In this document: one piece after another, positions 34,175 through 44,355 of the stretch
How positions within the stretch are numbered: position 1 is the first letter of the stretch
How the letters are laid out: every line of letters begins with the position of its first letter
NCBI GenBank assembly: GCA_948474755.1
Contig: CAOLHI010000934.1
Span: 186,001-250,000 of the forward strand
DNA: 64,000 bases
DNA from: Ctenosaura bakeri
Lineage: Eukaryota > Chordata > Lepidosauria > Squamata > Iguanidae
Direction of reading: 5' to 3'
Program-made: the position numbers and the translations under genes
The notes under the pieces: model-generated
What the model saw: the letters and a program-made list of their open reading frames with translations, nothing else
Told to the model about the DNA's origin: nothing
Database searches by the model: none

Positions 34175-34474
34175 TAAATAGCAATTGTGAATAGGGGATA
34201 CTTATGGATGGGTAAATCTCGTTAACTGTTCTGTATTTGCAGTGGTTACTTAGTTGTGATTGTGGCACTGTTCCCATGACTGTAACTCCCCCTCCAACTA
34301 CTTTACGGGGCTTCAGCTGTATGTGGAGAAGGAGGCCTATTCTCCTGGTGATTGCAACAACGGTGAATGACATTTCTGTCAGGTTTAGAGGGGATCAAGT
34401 CAGGAAAGGTTACTTAGTTCAGTAAGTACTTAACTAAGCGGCTGATGTAGAATACTGGCTGGAAATTCTCCAAG
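34175..34474. other. No recognisable gene or element
   Basis: Nothing assignable. Confidence 0.35.
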
Positions 34475-34530
34475 TTCTGGAATGTAGATAGAATCACAAG
34501 TGCTCTACCACTGAGTTTTGCTTGAACTCA
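34475..34530 (-). mobile_element. Second tRNA-derived SINE type, head fragment
   Basis: The minus strand carries AAACTCAGTGGTAGAGCACT, the tRNA-like A-box region, as in the 28.4-kb copy. The remainder is diverged. Confidence 0.45.
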
Positions 34531-34687
34531 TATTTAGGAGTATGCTTTAAGAATGAACTTTTGCAAGTCATTTCAGGTAATACACAAGAATCTGTAGGTG
34601 TATCCAGATGAGAATTGGCTATTTCTAGCATAGACCAGTTGAAATCAATTGGTCTCTAAATGATAGTCAGGACCAGCTCATCCCATT

Positions 34688-34745
34688 GATTTCAATGTAT
34701 TTACTCTTAGCATGAATAAATCTAATTTCAGCCAATTACTTAAAC
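34688..34745 (+). repeat. Family H dispersed repeat, fragment 2
   Basis: CCCATTGATTTCAATGTATT, then TACTCTTAGCATGAATAAAT. This follows the same CCCATTGA.TTCAATGG..TTACTC order as the 47.3-kb copy. Confidence 0.5.
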
Positions 34746-34846
34746 ATGTATCATGTAAGTGCTCTGTGACACTAGATCAAAATATGAAGCTTTAATAAAC
34801 GACCTAAAGCTACACTGAATGAAAGCACCATAGGTCCATTAACTAT

Positions 34847-35027
34847 GGCCATTTCTGCACTAGACTGTTATAGTGCTATGATTCCACTTTCAACATCCTA
34901 TGGAATCCTGGGGTTTGCAGTTTACAGAGGAGCCTTTGAGGCCCCTCCCTAAACTGTAAACCCCAGGATTCCATACAATGTTGAAAGTGGAATAATAGCA
35001 CCACAACAGTCTAGTGCGGAAATGGCC
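34847..35027 (+). mobile_element. Palindromic MITE, family A copy 3
   Basis: It begins GGCCATTTCTGCACTAGACT and ends CAGTCTAGTGCGGAAATGGCC. TAT flanks both sides (34844-34846 and 35028-35030). The centre is shortened, so this copy is a nearly perfect hairpin with about 80-bp arms. The 3-bp duplication supports PIF/Harbinger-type insertion. Confidence 0.9.
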
Positions 35028-35030
35028 TAT

Positions 35031-36499
35031 AACAAAACAATGTGAACTTTATTAGGTCTTCAGATTAAATGAATTAACAGAATGGGATTTCAGTTGTCAT
35101 ATTTGCCTGATAGCAGAAGTATCAGTAAAACACACAGCCATCTTACAGAAACATCATGATAGGAGTTGAAATGATTGGATAATTCATGGTAGTTTGACAT
35201 GAATCTTGGACAAGATCCTAGTAGTTCCCTAACATCAAAGGAGAAACAAAAAATGTAAATCTTTGAGGGCAGATATATCCATCATTTTATGACATGATCA
35301 GATGGACCAAGAATTAGAAGTTAGATGAGAACAAGAATCTGTTTATACATATAGTTCTTTGCAGTGATAACAGGGAAATGTAATGGAAGCTGCAGTATTA
35401 AGCATATTTACTTTGAAGTAGGTCACATTAAACTCTGTATGACTTGTTTCTGACTTCATATGTTTATAAATGGGTTCTTTGCCTGTTCATTTATTGCAGG
35501 GGTGAGGAAACTATTGGTCTACCAGATGTTGAACTACATTTGGAATCCTGTTGTTGACTTTTGTCAACATAAGTGTCACTCAAATCAGCACTTTTTTTAA
35601 AAAAATATTTTTTTTTTAAACAGGATGTAGCAGCAGAGGGAGTTTGACATGGAAATCTATACCTACCAGGGGAAAATCTGAGAGCCAGTGAGCTTTATCT
35701 ACTGACAGGGATGGCTTGTGTTGCCTCCTTGAATTCCATAATCACAGTTCCCAAGCCCTTTATCTCCTGCTGGGACTGGAATCCTAGCTGTGATAACGTT
35801 TGTTCACTCACATTGATGTAAGTCACTTTTTTGACTGATACATAGTGGCAGCAGGGAAACACTAGCCAAAATCACTTCCTTCAGGAGGTAAAACTACTAT
35901 GGTGACTTCTGAGCACCTTAGCAGTTGGCAGGGCAGCTTTATCTTAGCAGTTGATGGGATAGCTTTTTATTGCAGTTTCCCACATCGTCTTGTCCCCCTA
36001 CTCCTTCTTCCCCTCTGATATGGTTAGATTGGTAATAGTACCTTGGCCTATGACTCTCACCATTCCTATCCATTGACCATGCTCCCTGGGGATGAAGAGA
36101 GCTGAAGTTAAACTCTGACCCATTAAACCATTGTGGGAACTCATTGAAGACTGGGTTACAAATTCTTAAAACAGGTATACTTAAAGCAGAGGTAGGAATT
36201 ACATGGCCCCTGCAGAACCCATAGTTACTCCTACCCTCAATTCCTCCATGCTGTTAATTTTTACAGTAGAAAAAAAATGGCCTGTTGTGTTCCCAGAAGC
36301 CTCCGAGGAGTACAATCAGCTGTTTAAGGGCTCTTTTAGCCCAACTCATCTGATTTTAGGTATGAAATAATTTTTAAATAAAACTGGAAATTACCATGTA
36401 GTTACTTACTGCTTTGAAAAAAGTGATGTGAACACCCTGCTAAAGTCTGGATTATGTAAAAAGGAGCAGGGGCAAACCATGGTTCTAAGATATACCTTC
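35031..36499. other. Mostly unassigned; family H and hAT-like scraps
   Basis: 35388-35450 (ATATTTACTTTGAAGTAGGT, CATTAAACTCTGT) is a family H fragment. 35497-35560 (CAGGGGTGAGGAAACTATTG, CAGATGTTGAACTACATTTG) resembles the start of the hAT-type MITE. No gene is recognised. Confidence 0.4.
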
Positions 36500-36740
36500 A
36501 GTTAAGTGTGGTGTAGTGATTTATGCAGGTCAGATTAGGATTGAGGAAACCCACATTCAAATCTCTATTCTGCTGTCAGTCTTGTTGGGCCTCTTTCTTT
36601 CTCGTTTTTGCTACTTAGCTCTCATGGGATTGCTACAGGGATGAAATTAGACAGGGGACAACCAAATACACTGCCTTGGGCTTCCTGAAGGAAAGATGGT
36701 ATATATACATAACAAATAAGTAAACCTATTTATTCAGACA
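36500..36740 (+). mobile_element. SINE with L2-like tail
   Basis: The head GTTAAGTGTGGTGTAGTGAT and a B-box-like CATTCAAATCTCTA are tRNA-like. The tail ACTGCCTTGGGCTTCCTGAA, GGAAAGATGGTATATATACA and an AATAAGTAAA end resemble the 3' end used by L2-mobilised SINEs. It differs from the S1-S7 family in the second half. Confidence 0.6.
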
Positions 36741-37737
36741 GTTATATCACTTATGTATGAAGGTAAACTATTAAGTTACTTTGGAAGAAGACTCCATTGT
36801 AATGTGGTAGGAATATTACATGTTGCTTCACAGCAAAAGGAAAGCAGTGGTAACAACTTTACAAGCACTCTGATAAGTTTCTGAAACTTAGTAGGACTAG
36901 CCATCTTAGTAGAATCAATTCCAAACCCTTCAAACAGAAAGTTTCTCTTAAAGTGATATTTCGGAACCCCACCCTTACTTATTTGCTTCACATAGCTAAT
37001 GCCACATGGTAGATCATTTACAACTCAATCCATTTATTAGAGAGGCAGAGCAGAAGAAAAATGGGAAGGAGGCAGGAAAAATAGCATTACAAGTGCCAGC
37101 ACAAAGAAAAGATGAAACCAAATCAGTATTCAAATTACATGCATGTCTCAATTTTGCTTTGTTATTGTGTCACTATTTTGAAAAGCCCAAATTATGCTCA
37201 TAAAAACTTAAGCTATGCATACATATGTATGAAAGTCTTCAGCTTTAGCATGACTGAGATAGACAAGACTGGTAGTAGGTTTTCTGCTCAGAACGTGGAA
37301 GCAAATAATAATCAAATATAGTTGAGCTGCACAAGATAGTGGGATTCCTCCATTGTTTCTTTCCAAAGGCAGAAAACAGTCAATGAGATAAGTAGTTACT
37401 TGTGTGATTTCACTGAATGTTCAGACTGCCTCCAGTTCAGACCAATATTAGTACTATTGTTGAGTTTGTTAGGATATCTTCCTATCTGTCTGCACTAAAG
37501 GATATGTAATAATTCCTTGACTTATAGTTTTATCATATTTGAATGTTCAAAATAGTCTATGCATATCCTAAGAACCTGTACAAAGAAGATGGGGAATCTC
37601 TGATCCTAAGTCTGAATCTGATCCATGGCCTTTCCCAAATGGCCAGACCCCCTTCCTCTTTAAACCATGCATGGATGGTTTTCCTGATTTTGTAAAGGTT
37701 TTTCCTTTCCTAAAGGTCAAAATGTCTCTCCTAAAAC
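36741..37737. other. No recognisable gene or element
   Basis: Nothing assignable. Confidence 0.4.
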
Positions 37738-37936
37738 TTCTTTCTGCATTACACTGTTATAGTGCTATTATTCCACTTTCAACATCCCATGGAATCCTGG
37801 GGTTTGCAGTTTAGGGGGGGACATTTCAACTTCTCAGCCAGAGAACTCTTGGGCTTCAGTCAACTACTAACTCCAGAATTCCACAGGATGTTGAAAGTGG
37901 AATAATAGCACTATAACAGTATAAGGTGGAAAGGCC
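37738..37936 (-). mobile_element. Palindromic MITE, family A copy 4
   Basis: TTTCTGCATTACACTGTTAT to ATAACAGTATAAGGTGGAAA then GGCCC. The centre reads AACTTCTCAGCCAGAGAACT, the inverse orientation. The outermost left bases are eroded. Confidence 0.85.
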
Positions 37937-38059
37937 CTCTGTTGCTGGCAGTAAGAGCTTTGAGCTAAATGCTGTGGCATTTTTGGTCCTACTCCTTTGC
38001 TTCCTTCATCACTCTAATGTGGCCCCTTAACATTTCTCTGACATTGAATTTGGTCCTTT

Positions 38060-38220
38060 GACTGAAAGAGCTTCTCCACTTTTGCCTTATAACAACCATG
38101 TGAGGTAGGCTAATATCATAATCTCCATACTTGTGGGAGTATGAAGCTCAGAGATATTAGCTTACCTAAAACCACTCTTCTCAGTTTTTGGCACAGGCAG
38201 GATTGAAATCTAAATGGCAG
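38060..38220 (-). mobile_element. MIR-like SINE remnant
   Basis: TTATAACAACCATGTGAGGT, AGGCTAATATCATAATCTCC, GAAGCTCAGAGATATTAGCT and GGCACAGGCAGGATTGAAAT follow, in order, the inverted form of a MIR/CORE-type SINE. It is old and diverged. Confidence 0.55.
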
Positions 38221-38962
38221 CTCAGTCTCTTAGCTGGAACAACACACTAATGCATAAACGTGTTAGTATGCAATTAGTTAATAAGCAATTAATATGGGAG
38301 CAACTTTTAAAAAAAAATAATGTGAGAGGTACTTGGAGGATTTCCTGCCTCATGTGCCAAAATAGCTTGGCTGGATTTGAGTAGTATGTGTACTGAGTTG
38401 CAGTGCAAATGTGTGTGGGAGAGGGGATTCCATTTGCTGTTTCATCCCAGCCAGCATAATGCCTTATGATCAAAGGGTGATGTTCCCAGCATCATCACAA
38501 TACACACTCACCACCTGCAATAATGCCACACTGCCCTCAGATCAATCAGCGCTAGTGGCACATGACCACAGTACAACCAGTTCCCAAGTATAATTGAAAA
38601 GCTGGGTCCTCTTGATCCTCCCCATAACCACAGTTTTGGAGTACAATGTGTTCAAAGCAAAGGAAGGAGACATCATGCAATACCGCACTCAGGTAGCTCA
38701 CTGAGCAGGAGGTCTTCCGAGAGTGCACACATCCCTCCAACTACAAGAAGGGTTTCCTTGATGGCTGCTCCTATATGATATTTGGTATTTATATTGAGGA
38801 AAGCACAGCAGGGCTAGTGAGATATGAGCTTGTGGTAGAAACAGGAGTAATTACTTGGACTACTTTTGCAAGGTGAAAAGAAAACTGTTATTTATTGTCT
38901 CAGGAGATCCATCTTGAGGTAGGAAAGGAGACAGACAAAAGAAGTTGACCAACATACACTCA
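38221..38962. other. No recognisable gene or element
   Basis: Nothing assignable. Confidence 0.4.
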
Positions 38963-39371
38963 GGCCCTTTCTGCAGTACTCTCCCATAGGGATGGGGAAA
39001 GACAGGACTGCAACAACATTTCTGCATGATGTCATTGTCGTCCTGTCCTTCTCCCATCCCCAGGCAGTACATTTGTGGGTTAAATCGTTGATGGGTTTTT
39101 CCTGTCGATGACCCGTGATCTCACCACCATCCCACGCTTACCTGCCCTGTGGAAACCCCAGAAATGTGATGGCTGCTCTTCCTGCTCTAATGCAGGCTGA
39201 GAAAGCACCTGGCTGCTCTGTAGAAGGAAGAGGTGTGGCTATTGCTCTCTCTTCTGCAGAGATCCAGTCCCATGTGGAGGGGAATGCTGCTATCACACTC
39301 CCCTTCTGGCAGAGCTGCTGTTAGGATCCCCACCACACGACTTGACAAAAAGATAAGGTGTGGAAAGGGCC
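38963..39371 (+). mobile_element. Family B non-autonomous DNA element, copy 2
   Basis: The terminal inverted repeats are GGCCCTTTCTGCA and TGTGGAAAGGGCC. TCA flanks both sides (38960-38962 and 39372-39374). The subterminal region has opposed words GGGATGGGGAAAGACAGGAC and GTCGTCCTGTCCTTCTCCCA. It is about 409 bp with no transposase. This is the best reference copy of family B here. Confidence 0.85.
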
Positions 39372-39594
39372 TCAATTACAAGAGTCCCTTGTAATCTTGT
39401 AATCTAGCAGCCATTCTTGGGATTAGAGTCTTATGGCTACGCCCTTCCCAAAATAAGGGTCCAGAGAGACTAACTATCTGAAGAAAGAGAAAATAACCTC
39501 AACAGGTAAGAAGGAAGCAAATGAGACCCAAGAAAGATACAGAGGTGTGAAACAAAGAACAGGGAGTATCTATGCTCCTTCTCCCAACTCTGTA
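39372..39594. other. No recognisable gene or element
   Basis: Nothing assignable. Confidence 0.35.
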
Positions 39595-39690
39595 CCAATG
39601 TCGACATCTCTTTGATTCCAACAGTTCCCAGACTCTGGAACTCTTTCTCAGGAGTGGTCAAGATCCAACTCCTACCTTTCTTTCAATAGG
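39595..39690 (+). mobile_element. L2-type LINE ORF2 C-terminal scrap
   Basis: One frame reads TVPRLWNSFSGVVKIQLLPF, on the L2 C-terminal pattern APRLWNSL..., followed by a stop. It is short and diverged. Confidence 0.5.
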
Positions 39691-40144
39691 TCTGTGTTAG
39701 TGTGTTTGCATACACGTGTTTGATTGTGTTGTTCATCAATAGACTTCTGTTTGCTCATTTGACTCTGCCTGACCCCATAGACATTGGGTTCAAGATCTCA
39801 CTAGGTTGCCCTGCATCTTGTATTGCTAGCTTATACTCTGCTAATTCCCATTCCCCATTGTGAGCACATTGAGGTGTCCCTCCTGGGACCCCAGAAATCA
39901 GGGTAACACAGACCTCTGTTCCAGCCACCAGCATCACTGGCTGAGTGCAGATATGTAGCAATGCTGATCTCTCAAGCATGGTTAGGGGATCAACAGGGAG
40001 TACCAGTCTCATGTATTCCCTCTACCTTCTTTCTTCTGTACCATGAATCAACCACCCAGGCATATCACATTTCCTAGTTGGCTTTAGTTATGGTTTGACT
40101 TTGTATTGAGAATACTAATAAGAATTAGCTTTTAAACAGACATA
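39691..40144. other. Unassigned stretch
   Basis: An 85-codon minus-strand frame (39755-40012) is open but matches no family I know. No repeat is recognised. Confidence 0.35.
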
Positions 40145-40260
40145 GAAAGTAGAATGTGGGCTGTCAAATCATTTCCAACTTCTGGTGACCCTAAGATGAA
40201 CCTCTCTTGATTTGTTCGGGGGGGGGTTGCCTCTGCCTTTGCCTTCCGGGGAAGGCAAAC
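40145..40260 (-). mobile_element. tRNA-derived SINE fragment (copy S7)
   Basis: GCTGTCAAATCATTTCCAAC and TTCTGGTGACCCTAAGATGA are the inverse of the SINE tail region. GCCTTTGCCTTCCGGGGAAG is the inverse of the CAGAGGAAGGCAA block. The head is missing. Confidence 0.7.
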
Positions 40261-42004
40261 CATGCTTGAAAGAAAGGTAGGAGTTGGATAGAGGGTTATT
40301 GAGAGGGATTTCAGCATGGGAAATACTACACCTGCCCTGAAGCCCGGGTAGTCTGAAGAAAAAGTCCGTAGAAGTGGAGATTCTCAGCACGTGGAGCTGA
40401 GGGGAAGGCTCATTGAACGAAGCAACAGCAAGGTGGGATGGAAGTCAGAGCGATCTGAAGAGATGCTCAAAATCAGGGGGTCTTATAGGGGAAAATGTGC
40501 CCGCAGGCTAGTCCATTCCCGGGGAAAACAATGAGTTTCAGGCTGGAGACAAAGCCTCTGAAAGGTCAGTATTTTGCATGATTGAGTTATGACAGCGTTG
40601 TCAATAGTATAGACAGTATGCAAACGTGGAGTGCTTGACAGTTGAGTATTCAGCTCGTGAAGCTGCCTGCTCAAGGCAGGGAGTCTTTTGTAAACAGCGT
40701 GCATACACAATGTGATCTTAAAGAGTACTTGCCTGGAGGTCTCCTAAAGCTGCGGTCTGGCTATTACTGGCCTGCCTGGATTGGTTTTGAATGGTTCAGC
40801 TATTGAATGTGTTCTTGTCCAGGGGCCTCGCAAGCACATGGAGAGGAATGGGTAATGAAGGCCAAATTTTTGATATCAAATGATATCTAATATACCACAA
40901 GTCCGGACTAGAAACTACAGTTACATCTGGATGACCATTGCCTAATCTCTTTCCAGCGGCATTCTCTGGATCACAAGTTTGCTGAGCTAGTGGCTGGTTT
41001 TCATACTCAAAGCAAAAATATTCAGGGTTGGGGTCAAATGATGATCTGCGTGGAGAGGATCGATGAACACCAAAATGGGCATTAAATGCTCAATTTTTTT
41101 TCCTCAGCACTTGCTCATCATAAGGAGAGAAGTTGGGTAGTAAAAGGACCCATTTCCAGTCTTGCTTCAAAATGCTTTAGCCTTGCAAGGTGAGAGCAAT
41201 GGATGTAATAAAATAATAATAATACATAGCACTTTCCAGTGTCAAAGGGCTGTAAAACATTAAACCAATTAAACTTCATGCTCCAGCCCTGCTGGGAGGC
41301 AAAAAAGTTTCCTGTTTAGTTTTCATGTTCCTCCTCCTGACATATCCAGAATTTTCCCTGCAGTAATTACTAAGTACTTGGTCCAAAGCCAATTAGATCT
41401 CACTTTGAGTCATTTATATATTTTCTTTTCTGCCCCCCTCATTTTGTAAAGGTGTAAGAAACCTTCTCAAATAGCACCATTCAAACCTGTCAATCCTAAA
41501 CTCAGTTTATCATGCACACACACACTTCTCACAAAGGCATTTGTAAAGCTTCTCATCCAACACACAAAAATGTGGGTTTGTTATGCAGAAATGTGACAAT
41601 ATGCAACCCATGTCAACTCTCTTCATGTCAACCTTCCCAAATTGAAGATGACTGATCCTTCTGACAGAAAAGGAAACCAGAGGGTTTGTTAACAGCAGGA
41701 TAGGGCTGTCAGCCACAAAGATATCATTACAAGGGCCTATCAGTGAAGTTTTTCAGAGCTGACTAAGGAATTTGGCCACATGAAATAAATGAGTCTAAAG
41801 CCGCCTCCTAGTTTTGTGTCCTAAAACTCCGATGGCCTAGAGAATGCTATAGGGGAGGTATTCACTGTGTGTGAGTGGAAAACAAGATATGACTCTAAAG
41901 ACTCTTGGGGATCTTAAGGGGAATACAATCATAGTTATTTCTTAAAGTGGTTATTTCAACCCGAGTTGTCTTATTTCACCACTAAGGATGTATTTCTTCA
42001 CTAA
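40261..42004. other. Unassigned; distinct higher-GC block at 40.33-40.87 kb
   Basis: 40330-40870 contains more CpG words than its surroundings (GGAGCTGAGG, CATTCCCGGGG, CTGCGGTCTGG). This suggests an inserted element or LTR that I cannot identify. 41205-41265 (AATAATAATACATAGCACTT, TCCAGTGTCAAAGGGCTGTA) resembles the 5' part of a MIR/L2-mobilised SINE. The rest is featureless. Confidence 0.3.
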
Positions 42005-42175
42005 GCTTCTTTGCAAAGTAAGTAATGAGAAATTTTAGCAAGTTTCTTCCCCCACGTGAGAAAGTCTTTGAAAACCATGCATTTGGGACTCATTTTGCAC
42101 AAAATTTGCATGTATGTCTTTTTTCACAGAAAGTAGTATTTTCTGTGCAGGAATCAACATTTTCTATGCAGAAAA
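42005..42175. repeat. Degenerate TTTTCTGTGCAG-type repeat, left block
   Basis: Loose tandem words: TTTTTTCACAGAAAG, ATTTTCTGTGCAGGAATC, ATTTTCTATGCAGAAAA. A similar block lies at 43130-43310, beyond the Helitron and about 475 bp of other DNA. Confidence 0.5.
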
Positions 42176-42654
42176 TCTAATATATAAAAGTCAAAGTTTG
42201 TGAGTTTGTCTGTGTCAGGCAGGCGAAGACCCATATGATTGGCTGTGTCAGATGGGAAAACCTCATATGATTGGCTGCCTGTGAAGATTCTATGGAATCC
42301 TGGGGTTTGCAGTTTAGGGAGTGACCTTTAGAATTCTCAGCTAGAGAGCTCTTGGGCCTCAGGCTGGTTGCTATGGAGATGAGGCCTAGCAGCAAGAAGG
42401 AGAGGACAGCGTATTCCTTCAGAAATCAAACGTCTATATGTTAACAACTCTGAATACAGACTGGATTGGGAATATGGGGGAAAGTTACAGGCACTGGACA
42501 ACATAGTTTGGGGAATTAGAAACACAAGATATCAAATCTGTATATTTCAACTGCATCGAATCCTGAAGTAAGATATAGTAATTCCTAAGGTATTTTTAAC
42601 AAGTGTTACCTGTGAGAAAATAAAATCCCAGGCAACGCTGGGTAAATACGCTAG
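42176..42654 (+). mobile_element. Non-autonomous Helitron
   Basis: It begins TCTAATATATAAAAGTCAAA and ends with hairpin CCCAG/CTGGG (42627-42631 and 42638-42642), then TAAATACG and CTAG (42651-42654). It lies between host A (42175) and T (42655), the Helitron rule of insertion into AT without duplication. The AATCCCAGGCAACGCTGGGT-type 3' end is the characteristic Helitron subterminal hairpin. Near the 5' end a CATATGATTGGCTG word is repeated. It carries a MITE fragment (42282-42366) and no Rep/helicase gene. Confidence 0.85.
42282..42366 (-). mobile_element. Family A MITE fragment inside the Helitron
   Basis: TCTATGGAATCCTGGGGTTT, GCAGTTTAGGGAGTGACC, GAATTCTCAGC and AGAGAGCTCTTGGGCCTCAG match the inner arm and centre of family A. 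Neither terminus is present. This fits capture by the Helitron or a deleted insertion. Confidence 0.75.
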
Positions 42655-43129
42655 TAACGCTATAATTTTTTACATAGAGATATTGGCTGGAATCCATTAA
42701 GGCAGCTACAAATATATAAGCTAGAGTTATGCATTTGTGGCTGGTTCATGTCCATGATCCCTACATATGTACTAGTCTAAGAGATATATAGGGACTGTGA
42801 AAGTACCCTAATCCTCAGTTACTAGATAGCCATTGTGAGCAACAGGGTTCTGTTCCCCTGCTGATTTGGAAGCAGCTGACTGATGTTTTCACCCCTTCCC
42901 AGAAGCAATCTCCAGTGCAACAGCCTGAAGTAGGGTCCCTGTTGCAATTTGCCCTTGCACCAGAGATGCCTCACAGGAGGGGTAATGGAAACATCAGTCA
43001 GCTGCTTCCTGATCAACAGGGGAACAAACCCCTGCCATTCACAGCGGTGCTGCCAGATAAGTGAAGATGGAATGGGCTGGGAGATGCTACTTAGCTACAT
43101 AACTAAGTGGTTGTATAACTAAGTAGGTA
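42655..43129. other. No recognisable gene or element
   Basis: Two similar words, CAGCTGACTGATGTTTTCAC (42871) and the inverse ACATCAGTCAGCTGCTTCC (42991), make an inverted repeat about 120 bp apart. Nothing else is assignable. Confidence 0.35.
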
Positions 43130-43315
43130 ATACAGAATCATAACCATTATTTTCTGCACAAATGCTGCTTTCTTTGCAAAACCACCACATGTGAATAAGT
43201 CCCGAATTACAGCATTTTCTGCACAGGAAGCAAAATTTTCTGTGCTTGTGCAGAAACTGCTTTTTTTCTGCAGAAAACAACAATATGTGAATCTTGTATA
43301 GGAAAAAGTACCAAA
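43130..43315. repeat. Degenerate TTTTCTGCACAG-type repeat, right block
   Basis: Loose repeats: ATTTTCTGCACAAATGCTGC, GCATTTTCTGCACAGGAAGC, AAAATTTTCTGTGCTTGTGC, TTTTTTTCTGCAGAAAAC. It has the same theme as the block before the Helitron. Confidence 0.5.
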
Positions 43316-43339
43316 CTGAGAAGATTCTCATTAATCTTG

Positions 43340-43541
43340 GGCCATTTCCTCACTACACTGTTATAGTGCTATTATTCTACTTTCAACATCCTGTGGAACG
43401 CTGGGGTTTGTAGTTTACTGAGATCAAAGAGCTCTCTAGCCGAGAATGCTAAATGCTCCTCCCTAAACTGCAAACTGCACAATTCCACAGGATGTTGAAA
43501 GTGGAATGATAGTGCTCTAACAGCGTAGTGCAGAAATGGCC
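43340..43541 (+). mobile_element. Palindromic MITE, family A copy 6
   Basis: GGCCATTTCCTCACTACACT to GTAGTGCAGAAATGGCC with centre GATCAAAGAGCTCTCTAGCC. Both arms are full. The flanking trinucleotides (TTG and TCA) do not match. Confidence 0.9.
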
Positions 43542-43759
43542 TCAGATTCAAGCACAAGATGGAAAGAACTCCAGTTGGATATCATAGATTCACATCTTTA
43601 TTTCTCTTAAGACCAGTTTTGCTCTTAGTTGTAGAGAATTATGGCTTGGTACTTTGGTACCAAGCTGACTCCTCACCTTTACTTTACCTATCTGGGCAAA
43701 ACATGCAGATTGTCAAATATTCCACTTTCATTATCCATTTATTCTCCTCCTCTATCTAG

Positions 43760-43961
43760 GGCCATTTCTGCACTACACTGTTATAGTGCTATTATTACAC
43801 TGTCAACATCCTTTGGAATTCTGGGGCTTGTACTTTACTGAGGCCAAAGAGCTCTCTGGCTGACAATTCTAAATGTCCCTCCCTAAACTGCAAACCCCAG
43901 GATTCCATAGGATGCTGAAAGTGGAATAATAGCACCATAACAGTGTAGGATAGAAATGGCC
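43760..43961 (+). mobile_element. Palindromic MITE, family A copy 7
   Basis: GGCCATTTCTGCACTACACT to GATAGAAATGGCC with centre GAGGCCAAAGAGCTCTCTGG. TAG flanks both sides (43757-43759 and 43962-43964). The termini and 3-bp duplication are intact, so this is a good reference copy. Confidence 0.93.
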
Positions 43962-44136
43962 TAGTTTGTTAGTTCTAGACCCTTTTCATGGACAAGTTGT
44001 CATATGAGTCAAGAAATAAAATTCGTATGTTTTGTTCATTTATTTATTGGACTTAAATATCATCTCTTCTTGTCTGATCTTCTAACCTCTACTCCTTACA
44101 TTAATCTTATCCCTTTCTACCACTGGAAAAGCAGCC

Positions 44137-44355
44137 TAGTTAGTGGTTTGAGTGTTCAGCCAGGACTCCCAGAGGCTAGGGTTCAAATCCCCACTTGGCC
44201 ATGGAAACCCACTGTGTGACCTATCTCAGTCCCAGAGGAAGACAGTAGTAGCTCCCCCTGAAAAAAATCTTGCCCAGAAAATGCTGTGATGGGTTTTCTT
44301 TGGGGTCAATATAAGTTGGCAGTGATTAGAAGGCACATAACAGTAATAGTGACAA
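44137..44355 (+). mobile_element. tRNA-derived SINE (copy S6)
   Basis: The head reads AGTTAGTGGTTTGAGTGTTC with a B-box-like GGGTTCAAATCC (44179-44190). CCATGGAAACCCACTGTGTG, CTCAGTCCCAGAGGAAGACA and a tail AGTGATTAGAAGGCACATAA follow. It is nearly full length and has the best-preserved B box of the copies. Confidence 0.88.

Noticed and set aside
43340..43541. A 3-bp target duplication for this family A copy
   Set aside because: The flanking trinucleotides TTG and TCA do not match, so I do not claim it here (the same applies to copies at 45819 and 51820).
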